Numbered from the stretch's first letter, positions 7,022-16,244 are shown. The stretch: 46,907 nucleotides of DNA from Clostridia bacterium (GCA_024404505.1 JAKSPU010000006.1:1-46907), one strand, 5' to 3'. Notes: generated from the letters alone by a model not told the origin. A program made the numbers and translations.

Positions 7022-8473
7022 TCAGTTTGCCTTCGGCGCGACGCAGAGGAACGCGCCGGCGCCCTTATCGAGCGCGACTGTCAGCGTGCCGTCGGCGGTC
7101 ACGTCACCCATATCGGTGACACCGGCCGGGGTCCACAGGCTGTAGCTGCCGGAAGCGTCGGACGCGAAGGTGAGCGTGACGGAGGAGGACTTCTTACTGT
7201 CCAGATTGACGACGTAGTAGCCGGTGCCGCCCTCGCCGTCCGTGAAGCAGCCGATCAGGAACTTGCCGGTGCTCTCGGGTGCCGCGGACGCGACGACGCC
7301 GTAGCTCTCAAGAGCGAACTCCTCGCTGCGGGTCTTGGGCAGGTAGCGGTCGACGTTCTTATAGTTGACGAGCATGACGCCCTCGCAGGTGTAGCCGAGG
7401 TAGACGCCCTTCATGGCCAGCAGCTCGTCGTTGACGGTCTTGACCTTGTCGTACAGCTTGGTGGTCTTGCCGTCCGCGTTGATCATCGCGGTGTAGCTCC
7501 AATTCGGGTAATGCTCGCAGGCGACGAAGTAGCAGAGGCCCTTTGCACCCATAGCGAGGTTGAGGTTGGCGTTGAGGCGAATCTGATACTGGTTGGGCTC
7601 GTTGAAGCCGCCCCAGCCGGAGGACTGCACGAACGTCCAGACCGGGATCCCCGCCTCCTTTGCCTCGATCATGGCGCAGGCGTTGTTGGCGATCAGCGCA
7701 GGGGTGGTGTCACCGCCGGCGAAGGGGTAGTAGTCGAACATCAGCACGTCCGGCTTACATTTCTCGATGTACTGATGTACGTAATCCCTGTAATCGGAGG
7801 ATACAGAGGTCGCGGGAGCGTAGGTGGGCAGCAGATTCGAGAAAACGGGATACTGCTTGTCACCCATCGCGTCACGGACCTTCTGCGTGTGCTGTCCGAG
7901 CTCGTCCAGATCGTCATAGCAGGGCTCGTCCTTGAGGTAGATGCCGGCAAACGCGTCGGCGCCCGCGGACTCCAGCATGAGCTTCATGAACTCAATAGAG
8001 CGGTCCGGGTCGTCAAGCCCCTGATAGTACAGCTTCACACCGGCCTTTTGAGCGGCCTCGATCGCTTCCACGATCCAGTAGGAGGACGACCATTCCTCCA
8101 GCGTGATCATGTAGTTGAGGCCGGCGTCGGCGACCAGCTGCCACGCGGCCTGATAGCTGCCCTCGACGCCCGTATTGTGGTCGCGCAGCTCGGTGCTGGG
8201 GGTGGAGAAGCCGCCGATCGGCAGGAGCGTGGCTTCGGTGCTGTCGTACAGTGCTTTCATGGCTTCCTCCTTGAGACGGGCAGCCTCCTCCGGGTCCACA
8301 GTCTCGGGCTCGGTGGGCGCCTCGGTGGGTGCGTCGGTCGGAGCCGCGGCCTGCGTATCGGACCCGTCGGCCGGGCTGTCCGGGGACGTGCAGGCTGTCA
8401 CGCCGAGCAGCATGGTGCCGCAGAGCAGCCAGAGGATCAGCTTCGTACCGTATGTTTTTCGATTGCAATTCAT
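7022..8473 (-). CDS. Lipoprotein with glycoside-hydrolase-like TIM barrel
   Basis: This 483-residue exported lipoprotein has a signal peptide and lipobox VTAC (Cys28). A linker rich in Ala, Pro, Thr and Glu (about residues 30-60) follows. The core looks like a glycosidase TIM barrel: ITLEEWSSS, GIYLKDEPCYDD, VLMFDYYPFAGG, PVWTFVQSSGWGG and NLAMGAKGLCYF. Glu in LKDEP could be a catalytic acid, by analogy with GH42-like enzymes. A C-terminal beta-sandwich (about 390-483) resembles the sandwich domains that end many glycosidases. I do not recognise a named family. The start at 8473 is chosen for the signal peptide and the AAAGGA site, and the gene has its own promoter. Confidence 0.75.
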   Translation of the reverse strand: MNCNRKTYGTKLILWLLCGTMLLGVTACTSPDSPADGSDTQAAAPTDAPTEAPTEPETVDPEEAARLKEEAMKALYDSTEATLLPIGGFSTPSTELRDHNTGVEGSYQAAWQLVADAGLNYMITLEEWSSSYWIVEAIEAAQKAGVKLYYQGLDDPDRSIEFMKLMLESAGADAFAGIYLKDEPCYDDLDELGQHTQKVRDAMGDKQYPVFSNLLPTYAPATSVSSDYRDYVHQYIEKCKPDVLMFDYYPFAGGDTTPALIANNACAMIEAKEAGIPVWTFVQSSGWGGFNEPNQYQIRLNANLNLAMGAKGLCYFVACEHYPNWSYTAMINADGKTTKLYDKVKTVNDELLAMKGVYLGYTCEGVMLVNYKNVDRYLPKTRSEEFALESYGVVASAAPESTGKFLIGCFTDGEGGTGYYVVNLDSKKSSSVTLTFASDASGSYSLWTPAGVTDMGDVTADGTLTVALDKGAGAFLCVAPKAN

Positions 8474-8512
8474 ATCAACGTATCCTTTCACGGTATATAA
8501 GCATACCGATTT

Positions 8513-8541
8513 ATTATAGCACATTTTTCCGTGATATGCAA
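8513..8541 (-). promoter_or_regulatory. Sigma-A promoter of the 7022-8473 lipoprotein gene
   Basis: On the minus strand TTGCAT (8536-8541), a 17-base spacer and TATAAT (8513-8518) sit 40 bases upstream of the start codon. Confidence 0.85.
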
Positions 8542-8634
8542 GAGTTTTTTGCCGATATTTTGAGGCTGTTCCGGGCATACTCCCTATGACGGCACGACAG
8601 CACGTCATTCTTCTGCCGTCAAGGAGATCACCGC

Positions 8635-9111
8635 ATGAACGAAACCAAGGAAAAAGCCCCCTCTGCCGAGGCGCGGAAGGATCCCGCCGTCGACATGGGG
8701 ACCGAAATGTACAAGAATCTGAATATGAGCAGCGATGCCGTCATCCATCTGCTGCCCAAGGTCAAGGATGAACGCATCAAGACCGCCCTGTCCGCCTCCC
8801 TGAGCTTCTACGAGAAGACCGCCGGGGACGTCAAAAGCATCCTCGGCGATCACTGCGTCAAGTCTGTCGAGGAGAATCCGATCCCCAAGTGGATGGCTCG
8901 CATGGGCATCACCATGAACACGCTCATGGACGCGACCGACAGCCACATCGCGCAGATGATCATCGAGGGCTCCACCATGTCGATCACCGAGGCGGCCAAG
9001 CTCCGCAACGATTACGACGGCAAGCCCGGCTGCGCGGAGCTGGTCCGGATCGCCGACGAGATCACGGCGTTCGAGGACAAGCACATCCGGACGATGAAGC
9101 AGTACCTGTGA
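8635..9111 (+). CDS. Uncharacterised all-helical protein (158 aa)
   Basis: I do not recognise this family. The 158-residue protein has no signal peptide or membrane segment. It is predicted from its heptad-like pattern to be a bundle of about four helices (MYKNLNMSSDAVIHLLPKV, TALSASLSFYEKTAGDVK, MNTLMDATDSHIAQMIIEG, ELVRIADEITAFEDKHIRTM). The pattern recalls ferritin-like or DUF2383-like bundles, but no metal-ligand set is obvious. AAGGAG eight bases before the ATG supports the start. It stands alone on the plus strand between divergent and convergent neighbours, with a strong hairpin terminator after it. The promoter is not clear. Confidence 0.75.
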   Translation: MNETKEKAPSAEARKDPAVDMGTEMYKNLNMSSDAVIHLLPKVKDERIKTALSASLSFYEKTAGDVKSILGDHCVKSVEENPIPKWMARMGITMNTLMDATDSHIAQMIIEGSTMSITEAAKLRNDYDGKPGCAELVRIADEITAFEDKHIRTMKQYL

Positions 9112-9118
9112 CCCGAAA

Positions 9119-9152
9119 GCGGAGCCGGCCCACAACCGTGGGCCGGCTCCGC
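9119..9152. terminator. Bidirectional hairpin between convergent genes
   Basis: A perfect 15-pair stem with an AACC loop starts 8 bases after the stop of the helical protein gene. It also serves the end of the NUDIX gene on the other strand. T runs on either side are short (GTTTAT on plus, TTTC on minus). Confidence 0.75.
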
Positions 9153-9162
9153 TCCGGGCCGT

Positions 9163-9591
9163 TTATACTGCCGTCTGCTCCAAGCACTTGAGTGCGGAGC
9201 GAAGGACGATCTTGTCGTTCTCGTGCGTCAGGGAACGCTCGGCGTTCTCCAGCGGCACCCATTCCACGTCGGCGATCTCGCCGCTGTGCGGGTGCGTCGA
9301 TTTCTGGTCGGTGATGGACAGGAAGTACACGACCTCCTTCTGCACCCCCGGCATGGGACTGTAATGTACCTTCTCACAGAAGTCCGAGGTGATGCGGATC
9401 CGGACAGCCGTCTCCTCCTCCACCTCGCGGATGGCTGTCTCATGCTCGGTCTCGCCCGGCTCGACGTGTCCCTTGGGGAAGGAACGGTGTCCTCCGTGCT
9501 TGTGACGGATCATCAGAACATACTTGCGGCCCGTCTTCGGGTCCTGACGGAACACCAGCGCTCCGCATGATTTTTCGTATTTCAAGCTCAA
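9163..9591 (-). CDS. NUDIX hydrolase, Ap4A-hydrolase-like
   Basis: This 142-residue cytoplasmic hydrolase cleaves a nucleoside diphosphate linked to another group. The NUDIX box spans residues 41-63 (GHVEPGETEHETAIREVEEE and on), matching GX5EX7REUXEE with Ala in place of the final Gly. The N-terminus KSCGALVFRQ and the RSFPKGHVE segment resemble diadenosine tetraphosphate hydrolases. It is the last gene after infB and the sirtuin, 42 bases from the latter. Clean-up of dinucleotides or ADP-ribose derivatives is possible, and the substrate is an inference. Confidence 0.9.
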   Translation of the reverse strand: MSLKYEKSCGALVFRQDPKTGRKYVLMIRHKHGGHRSFPKGHVEPGETEHETAIREVEEETAVRIRITSDFCEKVHYSPMPGVQKEVVYFLSITDQKSTHPHSGEIADVEWVPLENAERSLTHENDKIVLRSALKCLEQTAV

Positions 9592-9633
9592 CAGCCCCTT
9601 TCTTCCGGATTTTTCTCTTTTCGATTTTACGAT

Positions 9634-10389
9634 TTACAAGGTTTGTACGGCGCCTTCCAGCACCTTTGCGATCGGATGACGGATCACGAGGTCGGCGTCT
9701 CTGTCGGCGCCCGTGGCATCCCGGTTGATGACGGCGATCCTGTCACCATTGAAGTACCCGATGAGGCCTGCGGCGGGGTAGACCGTCATCGACGTGCCGC
9801 CGATGATCAGAAGATCCGCCCGGCTGATCGCTCTCACCGCGCCCTCGATCACGTTCTCGTCGAGACATTCCTCGTACAGCACGACGTCCGGCTTGATGAT
9901 GCCGCCGCACGCGCAGCGCGGGATGCCCTCGCTCTCCGCCACGGCAGAAAGCGGGTAAGACCGCCCGCATCTCATGCATCTGTTGCGGTGGATCGAGCCG
10001 TGCAGCTCCCAGACCGTCCGGGAGCCGGCAGCCGTATGCAGGCCGTCGATATTCTGCGTCACAACGCCCGTGCCGTCCATCTTTCCCTGCGCCTCAAGAC
10101 GAGCCAGCGCGAGATGCGCGCCGTTCGGCTTGATCTTGGCCGGGTCGAACAGCATTTTGCTGCGGTAGAAGCGGTAAAATTCCTTGGTTTTGGTCAAGAA
10201 GAAGGAGTGGGACAGGATCGTTTCCGGCGGATAGTCGTACTGCTGGTTATACAGTCCGTCCACCGACCGGAAATCGGGGATACCGCTCTCCGTCGATACG
10301 CCCGCGCCGCCGAAAAAGACGATACGCTTTGCGGACGCCATCATATCCTTCAGAGAATTGACCTGCTCGTCAAAGCTGTCGATACCCAT
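9634..10389 (-). CDS. NAD-dependent protein deacylase, sirtuin (SIR2 family)
   Basis: This 251-residue cytoplasmic enzyme removes acyl groups from lysine using NAD. Motifs are GAGVSTESGIPDFRS (28-42), QNID (112-115), the catalytic histidine in WELHGS (His130), and four zinc cysteines at 138, 141, 159 and 161. The GTSMTVYPAAGLI segment closes the NAD pocket. I place the start at 10389, seven bases after GGGAGG, rather than at 10416. It follows infB at the end of the nusA operon, next to a NUDIX gene. That pairing may reflect NAD or acyl-ADP-ribose metabolism, which is inference. Confidence 0.92.
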   Translation of the reverse strand: MGIDSFDEQVNSLKDMMASAKRIVFFGGAGVSTESGIPDFRSVDGLYNQQYDYPPETILSHSFFLTKTKEFYRFYRSKMLFDPAKIKPNGAHLALARLEAQGKMDGTGVVTQNIDGLHTAAGSRTVWELHGSIHRNRCMRCGRSYPLSAVAESEGIPRCACGGIIKPDVVLYEECLDENVIEGAVRAISRADLLIIGGTSMTVYPAAGLIGYFNGDRIAVINRDATGADRDADLVIRHPIAKVLEGAVQTL

Positions 10390-10429
10390 ACCGCCGCCTC
10401 CCTTTCCCGTATTCATAGCTCATGAGCGG

Positions 10430-10448
10430 TGCAGGGCAGCGCCCTGCA
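10430..10448. repeat. Solo GGGCnnTGCCC hairpin module
   Basis: The palindrome TGCAGGGCAGCGCCCTGCA lies between infB and the sirtuin gene. It is the same unit as the second hairpin of repeat R4 (43151-43167), without the long hairpin or the AAGAACTTT tail. Confidence 0.6.
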
Positions 10449-10456
10449 TCGGATCT

Positions 10457-13400
10457 TTACTGAGGGATCTCCTCCATGACGAACGCCTCGAGGACGTCGC
10501 CTTCCTTGATATCGTTGAAGCGCTCGAGCGTGATACCGCACTCATAGCCGTCGGCCACTTCCTTGACGTCGTCCTTGAAGCGGCGAAGAGATGCGATCTT
10601 GTCCTCGAAGATCACGATGCCGTCGCGGACGACACGGATCTGGGACGCGCGGGTGACCTTACCGTCGGTGATATAGGAGCCGGCGACGGTGCCCACGGAG
10701 GACACGTGGATGATCTGACGGACCTCGGCATGGCCGAGCAGGTTCTCGCGGAACTTGGGCGCGAGCATACCCTTCATGGCCGCCTCGATCTCCTCGATGC
10801 ACTCGTAAATGACACGGTAGGTGCGGATCTCGACGTCCTGACGCTCGGCGGAATCCAGAGCCTGCTTGTCGGGACGCACGTTGAAGCCGACGATGATCGC
10901 GTTGGAGGCGGCGGCAAAGGTCACGTCGCCCTCGGTGATACCGCCGCAGGCAGAGTGGATGACCTGCACGCGCACTTCGTCGTTGGACAGCTTCTGGAGG
11001 GATGCCTTCACGGCCTCCACGGTACCGTCCACATCGGCCTTGACGATGATGTTCAGATCCTTCACGCCGGAATTCATCTGCTCGAACAGCGTATTGAGGT
11101 TTGCACGGGCGTTCCTCTTGAACTCCTCTTCCTTGGACTTGCTGCGGCGGCGGTCGGCCAGCTCACGGGCCATACGCTCGTCCTCGACAGCCTCGAACTC
11201 ATCACCGGCTACGGGCACGTCCGCAAGACCCGTGATCTCCACGGGCACGGAGGGACCTGCCGTCTTGACGGTGCGGCCGGTGTGGTCGGTCATGTTGCGG
11301 ACGCGTCCGACAGCCTCGCCGGCGATCACGATGTCGCCGGGACGCAGCGTACCGTTCTGCACCAGCACGGTGGCCACAGGGCCCTTGCCCTTGTCCAGCT
11401 TGGCTTCGATGACGATACCCTTGGCGCGGCGGTCCGGGTTGGCCTTCAGCTCCTTGACCTCAGCCACCAGCAGCACGTCCTCAAGCAGCGTATCGATGCC
11501 TATGTGCGTCAGCGCGGACACCGGCACGCACATGACGTCGCCGCCCCATTCCTCGGGAACGAGGTCGTACTTGGTCAGCTCCTGCTTGACCGTTTCGGGA
11601 TCAGCGCCGGGCTTATCCATTTTGTTGATGGCCACGATGATATCGACGCCCGCGGCCTTGGCGTGGTTGATGGCCTCGACCGTCTGCGGCATGATACCGT
11701 CGTCGGCCGCGACCACGAGGATCGCGATATCGGTCGCCTGTGCGCCTCTCGCGCGCATGGCGGTGAACGCCTCATGTCCGGGCGTATCGAGGAAGGTGAT
11801 ATCCTGTCCGTCGATCTGCACGCGGTACGCACCGATGTGCTGCGTGATGCCGCCGGCCTCGCCCGCGGTCACGTGCGTGTTGCGGATCGCGTCCAGAAGG
11901 GAGGTCTTACCGTGGTCAACGTGACCCATGACGCACACGACGGGCGCACGGGTAACGAGACTCTCCTCGGTATCCTCGGTCTGGTCGAACAGACGCTCCT
12001 CAATGGACACCACGACCTCCTTGGAGGGCACGGCGCCCAGCTCCTCGGCCACGAGGGCCGCGGTATCGTAATCGACCGTCTGATTGAGAGACGCCATGAC
12101 GCCCATGAGCATCAGGCGCTTGACCACCTCGGCGGCGGTCACCTTCAGACGGGCGGCGAGATCGCTGACCACGATCTCCTCGGGGATCTGCACGTTCAGC
12201 GGCGCCTTCTTCACGGGAGCCTGCTGCTTCTTGGACGCGGCCTTGATGGGCTTACGGGGTGCGGGTGCGGCGCCCTTACCGGTCTGGCCCTGCTGGCCGC
12301 CCTTCTTGGACACCTTCTGGCTGCCGCCGCGGGCATCCTGCATATGGTCGGACACGAAGCTGTTCAGCTTGTCATCGTACTTGGAAAGATCAACGGTCGT
12401 ACCGCGCGTATCGACCACACGGGTCGCGCCTCTCGGCACCTTCTGGACGTCGCCGCCCTTGGGCGTCTGGCCACGCACGGTAGCCTGCACCTGGAAATGC
12501 TCCTTGGGTGCGTTCTGGTTGAAGTCGCCCTTGTCGCGGTCGCCGCCACGGTCGTTGCCGCGGTTACCGGTGCCTGCGGGACGGGGCTGGTTGTTGAAGC
12601 CGGGACGGGCGCCTCCCTGCTGGAAGCCGCTTGCGGGGCGGTCACTGCCGTATGCGGGACGATCCCCTGCCGGACGGTCGCCGGCGTAAGCGGGGCGGTC
12701 ACCTGCCGGGCGCTGACCGGCGGGACGGTCGGAGCTGTACGCCGGGCGGTCGTTGTTATAAGCGGGGCGGTCGCCTGCCGGACGGGTCTGACCGGCCGGG
12801 CGGAAATCGCCGGGACGCGTATCGGTGCGCTGGCCTGCGGGGCGGGTCTGAGCGCCCTGAGCGGGCGTCTGCTGACCGCCTGCGGGACGGCGGTTCCCGC
12901 TCTGTGCGGGATTGTTCGTCTGAACGCCCGCTGCCGGTCTCTGCTGACTGCCGGGCGCGGTGCCGTTGGCACGTGCGGCAGCTGCGGCGGCCTTGGCGGC
13001 CTTTTCCGCTCTCAGACGCTCGACCTCCACGCGGGCAGCCTTCTCGGCAGCTTCGCGGGCGGCAAGCTTATCGGCGGCTGCTTTTTCAGCCGCGGCCTTC
13101 TCGGCGGCAGCCTTGTCGGCAGCAGCCTTTTCGGCGGCTTCCTTGGCGGCCTTCTCGGCTGCTTCCTTCGCGGCCTTCTCGGCAGCTGCTTTTTCGGCAG
13201 CTTCACGAGCAGCCTTTTCGGCGGCCTTCGTCGCTGCTTCCTTTGCGGCCTTTTCTGCCGCAGCCTTTTCGGCGGCAGCCCTTTCGGCAGCCTCCTTCGC
13301 GGCCTTCTCGGCGGCAGCCTTTTCGGCGGCCTCCCTCGCTGCCTTCTCGGCGGCGGCCTTTTCGGCGGCCTCTCTGGCAGCCTTTTCTGCCGCTGCCTTT

Positions 13401-13651
13401 TCGGCGGCGGCCTTCTCGGCAGCCTTCACGGAAGGAATACAGGTCTTGCCATCCATATACTGATAAATGTCGTCAACCTGATTTGCCTCGGTGAGCGTCT
13501 GCATCAGAATATCAAACTCCTCTGCCGAGAGGACCTTCTGGGTCTTCACGTCGCCCATGCCCGCTCCGGCCAGGGCATCTGTCAGATCCTTGCTTTTCAG
13601 CCCCATGTCCTTTGCCATCTGGTTAATTTTGAACTGTGGATTGAATGCCAT
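10457..13651 (-). CDS. infB: Translation initiation factor IF-2
   Basis: This 1064-residue GTPase places initiator tRNA on the ribosome. The order is a short IF2-N domain (1-70), then an Ala/Lys/Glu tract of KAAAEKA-type repeats (about 75-225). A Gly/Pro/Arg/Gln-rich tract with repeated DRPAY and RPAG units follows (about 230-400). After it come a second IF2-N domain (around 490-545), the G domain with GHVDHGKT near 574, DTPGHE and NKMD near 676, and the C-terminal beta-barrel domains. It is longer than the usual 700-950 residues because of the low-complexity N-terminus. GAGGAGG precedes the start. It is fifth in the rimP-nusA operon. Confidence 0.97.
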   Translation of the reverse strand: MAFNPQFKINQMAKDMGLKSKDLTDALAGAGMGDVKTQKVLSAEEFDILMQTLTEANQVDDIYQYMDGKTCIPSVKAAEKAAAEKAAAEKAAREAAEKAAAEKAAREAAEKAAAEKAAKEAAERAAAEKAAAEKAAKEAATKAAEKAAREAAEKAAAEKAAKEAAEKAAKEAAEKAAADKAAAEKAAAEKAAADKLAAREAAEKAARVEVERLRAEKAAKAAAAAARANGTAPGSQQRPAAGVQTNNPAQSGNRRPAGGQQTPAQGAQTRPAGQRTDTRPGDFRPAGQTRPAGDRPAYNNDRPAYSSDRPAGQRPAGDRPAYAGDRPAGDRPAYGSDRPASGFQQGGARPGFNNQPRPAGTGNRGNDRGGDRDKGDFNQNAPKEHFQVQATVRGQTPKGGDVQKVPRGATRVVDTRGTTVDLSKYDDKLNSFVSDHMQDARGGSQKVSKKGGQQGQTGKGAAPAPRKPIKAASKKQQAPVKKAPLNVQIPEEIVVSDLAARLKVTAAEVVKRLMLMGVMASLNQTVDYDTAALVAEELGAVPSKEVVVSIEERLFDQTEDTEESLVTRAPVVCVMGHVDHGKTSLLDAIRNTHVTAGEAGGITQHIGAYRVQIDGQDITFLDTPGHEAFTAMRARGAQATDIAILVVAADDGIMPQTVEAINHAKAAGVDIIVAINKMDKPGADPETVKQELTKYDLVPEEWGGDVMCVPVSALTHIGIDTLLEDVLLVAEVKELKANPDRRAKGIVIEAKLDKGKGPVATVLVQNGTLRPGDIVIAGEAVGRVRNMTDHTGRTVKTAGPSVPVEITGLADVPVAGDEFEAVEDERMARELADRRRSKSKEEEFKRNARANLNTLFEQMNSGVKDLNIIVKADVDGTVEAVKASLQKLSNDEVRVQVIHSACGGITEGDVTFAAASNAIIVGFNVRPDKQALDSAERQDVEIRTYRVIYECIEEIEAAMKGMLAPKFRENLLGHAEVRQIIHVSSVGTVAGSYITDGKVTRASQIRVVRDGIVIFEDKIASLRRFKDDVKEVADGYECGITLERFNDIKEGDVLEAFVMEEIPQ

Positions 13652-13759
13652 ACTTCCTCCTCAAATGAAGGCTGTGCGTTCCCCGCGGAGAGGAACGATC
13701 AGCTCTGTATCCGGCTGTCCGCCGGACGGGTTGATATGTGTGGTTGCGCTGCGGTAAAC

Positions 13760-14116
13760 TCAAAGATACTTTTCAAGCGCCCCGTACAGGCTTTTGTCCG
13801 TAACGGCTACGGCGGCGACAGCCCCCGTTTTGCCGACGGCATGACCCAGCACCGCTCCGCCGGCTTCCAGCCTGCGGCAGGGTACGCGGTAGAAGGCGCA
13901 TTTATCGGTCAGCTTCTTGTGGGTGTTGTCCGAGGTGTCGGACGCCTCCAGCACGCAGATCACGGTGCCTGCCTTGCGGAGTGCCTCGCACACCATGGGC
14001 GTCCCGACGATCAGCTTTCCCGCGCGGGCGCACAATCCGATCGTGGACAGCAGCTTCGCGCCGTCCTGCCCGTTTTGTCCGCCTCCGTTTGCGTTTTCGT
14101 TAATGATATCCGTCAT
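13760..14116 (-). CDS. L7Ae/L30e/S12e-family RNA-binding protein (YlxQ type)
   Basis: This 118-residue protein has the L7Ae fold: STIGLCARAGKLIVGTPMV, VICVLEASDTSDNT and CAFYRVPC. These segments match the YlxQ proteins found between rnpM and infB in Firmicutes, which bind kink-turn RNA. The ATG at 14116 overlaps the rnpM stop by four bases (ATGA), so the longer frame to 14230 is rejected. A 108-base gap with small hairpins separates it from infB. Confidence 0.9.
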   Translation of the reverse strand: MTDIINENANGGGQNGQDGAKLLSTIGLCARAGKLIVGTPMVCEALRKAGTVICVLEASDTSDNTHKKLTDKCAFYRVPCRRLEAGGAVLGHAVGKTGAVAAVAVTDKSLYGALEKYL

Positions 14117-14427
14117 GCGTCCTGCCCGGCAGCGGTCAGCTCCGCCTCCATGCGGTCGTACACTTCGTCGGGGATCTCGCAGTTCAGGCTCTTTTCCAGC
14201 CTGTGGCTCTTGCGGACCCGCTTGAGGCACTTGACGTCCCGGCAGATGTACGCGCCCCGGCCGGACTTGCGCCCGGTGAAGTCGAGCAGCGTCTCGCCCT
14301 CGGGGGTGCGGACCACCCGGAGCAGTTCTGCCTTGGGTCTATGCTCGTTGCAGCCCAGACATTGGCGCATCGGGATCTTGCGGACCTTGACAGGCTGCGG
14401 ATTCGCTGCTTTTTTCTCGTCGCTCAT
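14113..14427 (-). CDS. rnpM: RNase P modulator RnpM (YlxR)
   Basis: This 104-residue YlxR family protein binds RNA and is reported in Bacillus to modulate RNase P. Visible signatures are PMRQCLGCNEHRPKAELLRV, then GRKSGRGAYIC and CLKRVRKSHRLEKSL. The cysteine pair CLGC is at residues 23-26. The Lys/Arg-rich surface fits RNA binding. It lies between nusA and the L7Ae-like gene, the standard position. The four-base overlap with the next gene implies coupling. Confidence 0.92.
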   Translation of the reverse strand: MSDEKKAANPQPVKVRKIPMRQCLGCNEHRPKAELLRVVRTPEGETLLDFTGRKSGRGAYICRDVKCLKRVRKSHRLEKSLNCEIPDEVYDRMEAELTAAGQDA

Positions 14428-14460
14428 ATCCCGTTCTGCCTCCTTGTCCGTGCGGATTAT

Positions 14461-15486
14461 TTACTCGGTCTTGATGTCGATCTTGTATCTGGTCAGCTTG
14501 GCGGCCAGACGGACGTTCTGTCCTTCACGGCCGATGGCCAGCGACAGCTGGTCGGGGCTGACGATGGCGCGGCACGCCTGCTCACCCGTCATGGTAACGG
14601 AACGCACCGTAGCGGGCGCGAGCGCGGCGGCGATGTACTCCTCGGGGACGTCGCTGTACTTGACGATATCGATCTTCTCACCTGCCAGCTCGGCGAGGAT
14701 CGCGTCGATTCTCATGTTGCGGCTTCCGATGCAGGCGCCGACGGCGTCGACGTCCGGATCACGGGAGTAAATGGCGATCTTGGTGCGGGAGCCGGCCTCG
14801 CGGGAAACGCCCTTGATGATGACGGTGCCGTCCTGGATCTCGGGGACCTCCAGCTCGAACAGTCTCCACACCAGCTTGGGATGGATGCGGGAGAGCGTGA
14901 CGACGGGGCCCTTGGCCTCGCGGTTGATCTCGGTCAGGTAGACCTTGATCTTCTGGCCGACGTACAGCGTCTCGCCGGGGATCTGCTCGGTCTTGGTGAG
15001 GATGTTCTCACCCTGATCCAGCTCAAGGATGACGTTGCCGGTCTCACGGTCGACCTTGCTGACCGTAGCGGTCATCAGCTCTTCCTTCTTGTTCTCGTAA
15101 GCCTCCTGCATAGCCTGACGCTCGCCCTCGCGGATGCTCTGGATGATGACGTTCTTGGCAGCGGCGGCAGACAGGCGGTGCATGGCGTCGGTCTTGACTT
15201 CCTTCTCGATCGTGGCGCCGATGTCGGTCTTCTTGTGGATGGTCTTGGCTTCCTCCAGGGACATCTCGCAGACGGGATCCTCAACGGTCTCCACCACGGT
15301 CCACTGGCGGTACACTCTCATCTTCTTCTTCTCGGTATCGGGATCCACGCGCATCAGCACGGTGTTGCCATACTCCTTCTTGAAGGCGGCCTGCAGCGCG
15401 GTAGCGATCTTATCCAGCATATACGTCTGGGGAATGCCCTTTTCCTTTTCCAGCTGTTCAAGGGCGTTGAAGAACTCTGCGTTCAT
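14461..15486 (-). CDS. nusA: Transcription termination/antitermination factor NusA
   Basis: This 341-residue RNA polymerase-associated factor controls pausing, termination and antitermination. The N-terminal domain starts MNAEFFNALEQLEKEKGIP. An S1 domain lies near residues 130-200. KH domains follow, with GACIGSRNMRIDAI and IGREGQNVRLAAKL. It lacks the acidic C-terminal repeats of proteobacterial NusA, as is normal for Firmicutes. It sits between rimP and rnpM. NusA and infB commonly adjust their own operon in other bacteria. Confidence 0.97.
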   Translation of the reverse strand: MNAEFFNALEQLEKEKGIPQTYMLDKIATALQAAFKKEYGNTVLMRVDPDTEKKKMRVYRQWTVVETVEDPVCEMSLEEAKTIHKKTDIGATIEKEVKTDAMHRLSAAAAKNVIIQSIREGERQAMQEAYENKKEELMTATVSKVDRETGNVILELDQGENILTKTEQIPGETLYVGQKIKVYLTEINREAKGPVVTLSRIHPKLVWRLFELEVPEIQDGTVIIKGVSREAGSRTKIAIYSRDPDVDAVGACIGSRNMRIDAILAELAGEKIDIVKYSDVPEEYIAAALAPATVRSVTMTGEQACRAIVSPDQLSLAIGREGQNVRLAAKLTRYKIDIKTE

Positions 15487-15545
15487 GGTTTTCCATCCTT
15501 TCGGGAATTTTGTTAGTCGCTTATACGGTCGGATCGGTCTTTCGG

Positions 15546-16094
15546 TCAGAAATCGAATACGGTGCGGACCTTGGAAACGGCGGCGCGGGGGAAGACCTTA
15601 TCCGTGCCGTTCACCTCAACGGTGATATTCCCTTCCCCGTCCATACCGCCGAGGATGCCGGTAAAGACGCGGCTGCCGTCCACGGGTGCGAACAGACGGA
15701 CCTCCACCTTGACGCCCTCGCAGTAGTCGAAATGCTCGGGTCTCGTCAGCTCACGCTCGATGCCGGGAGATTCGACCTCCAGCAGATAGGAGCATTCGAT
15801 GGGATCGGCCTCGTCCAGAACGGGATCGAGTGCGTGGGACATTTTCTCGCAGTCGTCGACGGTGATTCCCTCTTCTCCAAGGCTGTCGATGGTGACGCGC
15901 AGGATGTGATCCGCACCCTCCTTGACGAAGGCGACCTCCCAGAGCATATAGCCCAGCTCGTCGGCGAGGGGCTGTGCGAGCTCGCGGACGACCTCCGCGA
16001 TCCGGCTGCGGCCGGGATTCGGGACCCGTCTGGCTATGACCTTTTTCGCCTGTTCGGGCTTATCTGCGGGCATTTTCTGATTCTCGTCTGCCAT
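15546..16094 (-). CDS. rimP: Ribosome maturation factor RimP
   Basis: This 182-residue protein assists assembly of the 30S subunit. The RimP core is visible: LGYMLWEVAFVKEG, LRVTIDS, DDCEKMSHALDPVLDEADPI and YLLEVESPGIERELTRPEHF. I choose the ATG at 16094, which has GAAAGGA nine bases upstream, over a TTG at 16163. This leaves an N-terminal extension of about 25 residues compared with typical RimP. It opens the rimP-nusA-rnpM-ylxQ-infB operon. Confidence 0.93.
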   Translation of the reverse strand: MADENQKMPADKPEQAKKVIARRVPNPGRSRIAEVVRELAQPLADELGYMLWEVAFVKEGADHILRVTIDSLGEEGITVDDCEKMSHALDPVLDEADPIECSYLLEVESPGIERELTRPEHFDYCEGVKVEVRLFAPVDGSRVFTGILGGMDGEGNITVEVNGTDKVFPRAAVSKVRTVFDF

Positions 16095-16169
16095 GGATGG
16101 TGATCCTTTCTCTGCGGCGCCGGCGGCGTTCTGCGGGCGTTTGTTTTCGGCTTTCTCTGACAAAAGTTA

Positions 16170-16196
16170 AGAGTGGATTTGCTCAAAACCCACTCT
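16170..16196 (-). promoter_or_regulatory. Leader hairpin upstream of rimP (rimP-leader-like)
   Basis: In the 5' leader the arms AGAGTGG (16170-16176) and CCACTCT (16190-16196) form a seven-pair stem, followed on the minus strand by TAACTTTTG. Similar GAGTGGG..CCCACTC hairpins precede rimP in many Firmicutes. A regulatory terminator for autoregulation is plausible but unproven. Confidence 0.6.
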
Positions 16197-16215
16197 CCTT
16201 TTACTCATCATACAT

Positions 16216-16244
16216 AGTATATCACAAATCCGTCATAATTGCAA
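16216..16244 (-). promoter_or_regulatory. Sigma-A promoter of the rimP-nusA-infB operon
   Basis: On the minus strand TTGCAA (16239-16244), 17 bases and TATACT (16216-16221) lie about 120 bases upstream of the rimP start. The intervening leader contains the hairpin at 16170-16196. Confidence 0.85.

Noticed and set aside
10358-14770. A 1470-codon open frame on the plus strand
   Set aside because: It is antisense to infB, the L7Ae-like gene, rnpM and nusA. GC-rich codon bias keeps the opposite frame free of stops, and the translation is low-complexity with no domain.
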